A DNA stretch of 54,947 nt from an uncultured Bacteroidales bacterium (lineage in GTDB: Bacteria; Bacteroidota; Bacteroidia; Bacteroidales; P3): NCBI GenBank assembly GCA_944321735.1, contig CALUMK010000016.1, forward strand, positions 1-54,947, written 5' to 3'. Shown piece by piece: positions 51,773 through 54,947 of this stretch. Made by a program: the position numbers and the translations under genes. The first letter of the stretch is position 1. The number at the start of each line of letters is the position of its first letter. Below the pieces are notes generated by a model. The model did not search any database. It was not told the origin of the DNA and saw only the letters and a list, made by a program, of their open reading frames with translations.

Positions 51773-53761
51773 TTACCTCCTCCGTCCGCCCTCCTTGGCT
51801 TCCGCCTTGTGACCGTAACGCAGAAACGAACGAATCCGCAAGAGTTCAGCCACGCTCCACGCCTGGCTGATGGCACCTTTGGCGGAATAGGGAGGATCGC
51901 CGTCGTAAATCTCGGCAATGCTGCCGATGCAGGCTTCTTCCAATGCCGGTTCGAAGCCCCGGTACAATTTTTCCACAAAGCCTTTCATGCTGTCCCCGTA
52001 AATCTTGAAACAGGCCTGCACGAAATGTCCTAACAACCAAGTCCAGACTGTCCCTTGATGATAGGCACGATCCCTTTCCGCCTGATTTCCCTTGTACACG
52101 CCCTTGTAGCGCGGGTCGGAAGGTGCCAAGGTCCGCAAGCCCCTCGGGGTCAGCAGACAGCCTTTGACCGTTTCCAGCACCAGCTGCCCTACTTTTTCGC
52201 TGACCGGCGAATAAGGCAACGACACCGCCAGAATCTGGTTGGGCCGTATGCTCCAATCCCGTATATCATCCTTGACCGTATCGGCCAAATAGCCTTTGCC
52301 CTTATCCCAGAAACAATTCTTGAACACATCGGGGAACTTGTCCATCAAGGGTTTCCAGCGTTGGATGAAATCCTTGTCCGCCTCCTTGCCGCTCGCCTGC
52401 TCGGCTTCCAGGGCAAACATGACTGCATTATACCATAGCGCATTGATTTCCACCGGCATACCATCCCTTTGCGTAACCGGCTTCCCATCCACGACGGCAT
52501 CCATCCAAGTCAAAGCGTAACCCGGTTTTCCCGCATAAATCAAGCCCTCGGGGGTCATCCCTATACCGAAATCCCCGCCTTTGGCATATTCTTCAATCAC
52601 CTGCTTCACCGCCGAGCCGAACTCCTCCCAGATTTCCCGCGTCGAACCCTGGTGAAGGGCGTACTGCTGCACATCCCACACGAACCACAACGGGGCATCC
52701 ACCGAATTGTAGGCAGACTGCTCGCCATATCCCACATTGGGGAACATGGCTCCTATCTGATCCTTGACCATGCCGCGAAGCACCTCTACATACTCGTCTT
52801 CATGCCCGGTACACAGTGCCAGCCCCGGCAAGGAAATGAAGGTATCCCGTCCCCAAGGCCCGAACCACGGATAACCGGCCACCACTTGCAAACGCTTTTC
52901 CTGACGGACGAAGAACGTCCTCGCTGCAGCCTCCAAACAATGGTCCAAATTGTCCAATGGCTTCAATTCCTTGCAGGCATCCACGAACATGTCTTCAATC
53001 CGCTCCGGCGATTCCACCTCATGCAAGCCGACCGCCAGATATACCGGCTGGCCCACATGAAGCTCAAAGAGGAAATTCCCCGGCGTGAACAAATCCTCAT
53101 GCCCCGGGTATCCCCGATCTATCTCGCAGGCATATTCCACATTGCGATACCAATCCGGCTTGGCAATGAAACCCGGCTCGCACGAAAACTGCATATACAA
53201 ATCGGAAAAAGCCGGGTACAGACGGCTCTTGATCCCATTGGGCACGTACTGCATCTCCGTGCAGGCATCCTCGTTGCGGTAAGTCAGCGCATGGGCATCC
53301 CGAAAAGCCAAGAACGGCTTGATAGCCAAATAGGTATCCGAATGGGCATCGACCAAGGTGTACTTTAGGATAAGCCTGTTTTCGGAAGAGTGCATCAAGA
53401 GTTCTTTCCGGAACACGACCCCGCCCACATGGTAAGTCCATACAGGATGGGTAATATATTCGAAATGCTCCAGATACTTATGCCCCTTAGGCTCTATGAC
53501 ATTGCCCCCGTACTGCTTCACGCCGAGATGGAACTCGCTCTCTCTTTGGATAATGGTTTCTTCGATCGACGACAACAACACGAAATTGTCCTGCGACAGT
53601 TTCGGCTGGCGGCACACGAAAAGCCCATGGTATTTGCGGCTGTTGCACCCTACTATGGTTGACATTGCATAACTACCATTCTGAGAGACACATGCAAATT
53701 CTTTTCGAAGGGAGTCCTCCAAATTGGAGAGCTGGGTTTTGTTCAGTTCAAAATGATGCAT
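51773..53761 (-). CDS. Glycogen debranching enzyme (GH133-type amylo-alpha-1,6-glucosidase)
   Basis: 662 residues. N-terminal GDE_N domain (SYAMSTIVGCNSRKYHGLFV, then RKELLMHSSENRLILKYTL) and a C-terminal (alpha/alpha)6 barrel with AGYPWFGPWGRDTFISLPGL, SVDAPLWFVWDVQQYA, PVEINALWYNAVMFA and the end region HQGTVWTWLLGHFVQA. It removes alpha-1,6 branch glucose during glycogen breakdown, complementing the phosphorylase half of the 18.6 kb fusion. First gene of the operon with its own promoter; 134 bases separate it from the GT4 gene. Confidence 0.94.
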   Translation of the reverse strand: MHHFELNKTQLSNLEDSLRKEFACVSQNGSYAMSTIVGCNSRKYHGLFVCRQPKLSQDNFVLLSSIEETIIQRESEFHLGVKQYGGNVIEPKGHKYLEHFEYITHPVWTYHVGGVVFRKELLMHSSENRLILKYTLVDAHSDTYLAIKPFLAFRDAHALTYRNEDACTEMQYVPNGIKSRLYPAFSDLYMQFSCEPGFIAKPDWYRNVEYACEIDRGYPGHEDLFTPGNFLFELHVGQPVYLAVGLHEVESPERIEDMFVDACKELKPLDNLDHCLEAAARTFFVRQEKRLQVVAGYPWFGPWGRDTFISLPGLALCTGHEDEYVEVLRGMVKDQIGAMFPNVGYGEQSAYNSVDAPLWFVWDVQQYALHQGSTREIWEEFGSAVKQVIEEYAKGGDFGIGMTPEGLIYAGKPGYALTWMDAVVDGKPVTQRDGMPVEINALWYNAVMFALEAEQASGKEADKDFIQRWKPLMDKFPDVFKNCFWDKGKGYLADTVKDDIRDWSIRPNQILAVSLPYSPVSEKVGQLVLETVKGCLLTPRGLRTLAPSDPRYKGVYKGNQAERDRAYHQGTVWTWLLGHFVQACFKIYGDSMKGFVEKLYRGFEPALEEACIGSIAEIYDGDPPYSAKGAISQAWSVAELLRIRSFLRYGHKAEAKEGGRRR

Positions 53762-53946
53762 AAAAATGTATTTGGTCCATCAATACCGGAGCTGCCGGAA
53801 AAGAATCTCTTGCCCGAACCCTAAATAGAATCACGATTCCCGTCAGATTCGAAGCGGAGCACAAAGAAAAAAGAATACGCTTCTGCCCCTTTCCTTCCCG
53901 ACATCCCGTCCCTATCCATAGTACAAGCATTCCTCATACTACTCTG

Positions 53947-53978
53947 CAAATATACGGAATTTGAAGCGCAAAGCCAAA
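53947..53978 (-). promoter_or_regulatory. Promoter of the glycogen operon
   Basis: On the minus strand TTTG (53978-53975), 20 bases, TATATTTG (53954-53947): full consensus. It leaves a leader of about 180 bases before the debranching enzyme. Confidence 0.75.
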
Positions 53979-54118
53979 AGAATTTTTTGTTACTTAAGTC
54001 CGAAATAATCCAAAACCGCGTTCACCAGCAAGATTTTTCAAATTTCGCTGGTAACATACTCATTTCTTGCCGATACCGGCAAAATCGCGAAAGAACGTGG
54101 AACACGACCTGAACAAAC

Positions 54119-54149
54119 TTGGCACTGCATCCGGCTTGCACTATCTTTG
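54119..54149 (+). promoter_or_regulatory. Promoter of the DedA-type gene
   Basis: TTG (54119-54121), 20 bases, TATCTTTG (54142-54149). Leader about 15 bases to the ATG at 54171. Confidence 0.7.
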
Positions 54150-54170
54150 CAAACCCTGATAAAAGTGTTT

Positions 54171-54620
54171 ATGGTTGAATTCTTGCAAGGCTGGGGGTAT
54201 ATCGGTTTGTTCGTCGGGGCGTTCTTGGCCGCGACCATCATTCCTTTTTCGTCCGACATACTGCTGATAGGAATCCTCTTAGCCGGTGGCGACCCTTGGA
54301 TTTCCTTCCTCTCGGCCACGGCGGGCAACTGGCTCGGCGGCCTTACCTCCTACGGATTGGGCCGGATCGGCAAATGGGAATGGATCGAGAAATGGTTCCA
54401 TGTCTCGGAGGAGAAGCTTCTCAAGCAGAAATCGAAAATCGACAAATACGGGTCATGGATTGCCCTCATCACCTGGCTGCCTTTCGTGGGCGATGTCTTT
54501 GCCATCGGCCTGGGATTCTACAAGCTGAACTTTGCCAAATGCGCTGTTTTCATGCTGATTGGGAAGGGGGCGAGGTTTGCTATTTGGATTCTCCTCTTCT
54601 ACTTGAAAACGCAGTTATAG
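54171..54620 (+). CDS. DedA/VTT-family membrane protein (YqaA-like)
   Basis: 149 residues from the ATG at 54171; the in-frame TTG at 54147 falls in the -7 box. Membrane stretches GYIGLFVGAFLAATIIPFSS, SDILLIGILLAGG and two more near the C-terminus (LPFVGDVFAIGLGFY, MLIGKGARFAIWILLFYL). The VTT hallmark is the re-entrant pattern GNWLGGLTSYGLGRIGKWE with the GxGK-like loop after it. DedA/YqaA proteins are proposed phospholipid scramblases or transporters that influence envelope integrity. Its last codons form part of a family A palindrome arm. Confidence 0.88.
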   Translation: MVEFLQGWGYIGLFVGAFLAATIIPFSSDILLIGILLAGGDPWISFLSATAGNWLGGLTSYGLGRIGKWEWIEKWFHVSEEKLLKQKSKIDKYGSWIALITWLPFVGDVFAIGLGFYKLNFAKCAVFMLIGKGARFAIWILLFYLKTQL

Positions 54621-54729
54621 AGGGCATCTGCTTCGTTACGCTCGGTCGCCTGCGTCCTCACGTACAAAAGTACGCTCCGGCGCAGGCTCCTTCGCAAGCC
54701 TCGCATCTGCCCTCTATAGCCGCGTTTTC
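54605..54729 (-). repeat. Palindromic element, family A, copy 3 (reverse orientation)
   Basis: The outer arms run into the DedA gene: GAAAACGC (54605-54612) and TATAGAGGGCA (54616-54626) pair with TGCCCTCTATA (54708-54718) and GCGTTTTC (54722-54729). On the minus strand it reads GGGCA-GA-TGC, then GCGTACTTTTGTACGTGA, then GCA-GA-TGCCC. The centre on the plus strand is ACGTACAAAAGTACGC (54660-54675). Confidence 0.8.
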
Positions 54730-54761
54730 GCCGCCAATCCTGGCATCAGTCACGAACGGCA

Positions 54762-54850
54762 GTGCAAGCCGAATGCAGAGGCAAAGCTTGCTTGGACTCT
54801 GCTGAGGCGCAGCCTGCCATCGCTGCGGAGCAGCAACCTAAGTACGCTCC
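54762..54850 (+). repeat. Dispersed hairpin repeat, family B, short copy
   Basis: GTGCAAGCCGAATGCAGAGG, CAAAGCTTGCTTGGACTCTG, CTGAGGCGCAGCCTGCCATC, then GCTGCGGAGCAGCAACCTA. Block by block it matches the copy at 18294-18460 (without that copy's long stem) and the reverse of 4311-4377. The remaining sequence to the window end holds no recognisable gene. Confidence 0.65.
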
Positions 54851-54947
54851 TTCGCCTCGCTTCAGCTCGATGTCTTTCCCTGAAAAAAGTTGACACATTT
54901 GGGCACAAAGAGAAGTATCAATGACAAGAAGAGGGTATCGCCATGAG

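Larger units (their letters stand above)
53762..54170. other. Divergent intergenic region (glycogen operon / DedA gene)
   Basis: No credible gene. Holds two promoters facing away from each other, the minus-strand one at 53947-53978 and the plus-strand one at 54119-54149, separated by about 140 bases. Confidence 0.6.

Noticed and set aside
54092-54106. parS-like half site (GTTCCACGTTCT on the minus strand)
   Set aside because: Only one half fits the TGTTNCACGTGNAACA palindrome; the other half does not. It is 29 kb from parAB and a single imperfect hit.
54119-54140. Sigma-54-like TTGGCACTGCATCCGGCTTGC
   Set aside because: The GG and GC elements are 5 bases too far apart for a -24/-12 promoter, and a full TTG-N20-TATCTTTG promoter explains the site.
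1-54947. CRISPR arrays, tRNA, rRNA, insertion sequences or prophage
   Set aside because: No regularly spaced identical repeats, no tRNA-like cloverleaf with a GGTTCGAATCC-type arm, and no transposase or integrase frames were found. The repeats present are palindromic intergenic elements.

Overview
The window is a stretch of chromosome from a member of the Bacteroidota, most likely the order Bacteroidales, with moderate GC. The evidence is the set of protein families (Bacteroidota-type LptD, long NusB, DUF3276, DUF5683, M56-TonB sensor, a TonB receptor with a carboxypeptidase-like N-domain, a GH57/GT4/debranching glycogen cluster) and several promoters of the Bacteroidota form TTG/TTTG-N19-21-TAnnTTTG. 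I cannot name the genus. I see no phage, integrase, transposase, CRISPR, rRNA or tRNA, so this is mostly core chromosome with one small accessory or degenerate patch.

Layout. 0-4 kb: a sigma-54 activator response regulator, then a BlaI-type repressor and an M56 sensor protease carrying a TonB C-terminal domain. 4.1-7.1 kb: an accessory patch with an antitoxin fused to a remnant VapC toxin, an internally deleted AAA/PD-(D/E)XK protein, a GNAT protein and a class III Fic AMP-transferase. 7.3-16.2 kb: a lone urocanate hydratase, then envelope genes (MCE/MlaD protein, cell-wall amidase, divergent LptD, a small beta-barrel protein) and RidA. 16.6-23.4 kb: a MeaB GTPase joined to an RNase H domain, a glycogen synthase joined to an alpha-glucan phosphorylase, and a PUR-alpha-like protein. 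23.5-30.5 kb: parA-parB-DUF5683, dapB, and a GH3 hexosaminidase joined to a beta-lactamase-like domain. 30.7-36.7 kb: pdxS-pdxT, nusB, yajC, coaE, and anmK-tsaB on the other strand. 37-48.2 kb: a secreted phosphatase and a TonB receptor, then a complete RND efflux operon ending in its own AraC regulator. 48.3-53.8 kb: the glycogen operon (debranching enzyme, GT4, GH57-like protein with a long basic tail). 54.2-54.9 kb: a DedA-type membrane protein and repeat sequence.

Functional themes: glycogen storage and use (18.6-22.8 kb and 48.3-53.8 kb), envelope building and peptidoglycan recycling (amidase, GH3/NagZ-like, AnmK, DapB, LptD, MCE), and chromosome segregation (ParAB). The most unusual content is (i) the MeaB-RNase H fusion, (ii) the GH57-like protein with divergent signature residues and a 270-residue Lys/Ala-rich tail, and (iii) two families of dispersed, directional palindromic elements. 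Family A has a conserved TACTTTTG-containing centre and a conserved tandem G.A mismatch in the stem. One family B copy appears to supply the promoter of the toxin-antitoxin remnant. Coordinates and motifs were read by eye; family assignments rest on recalled family signatures, not on searches.
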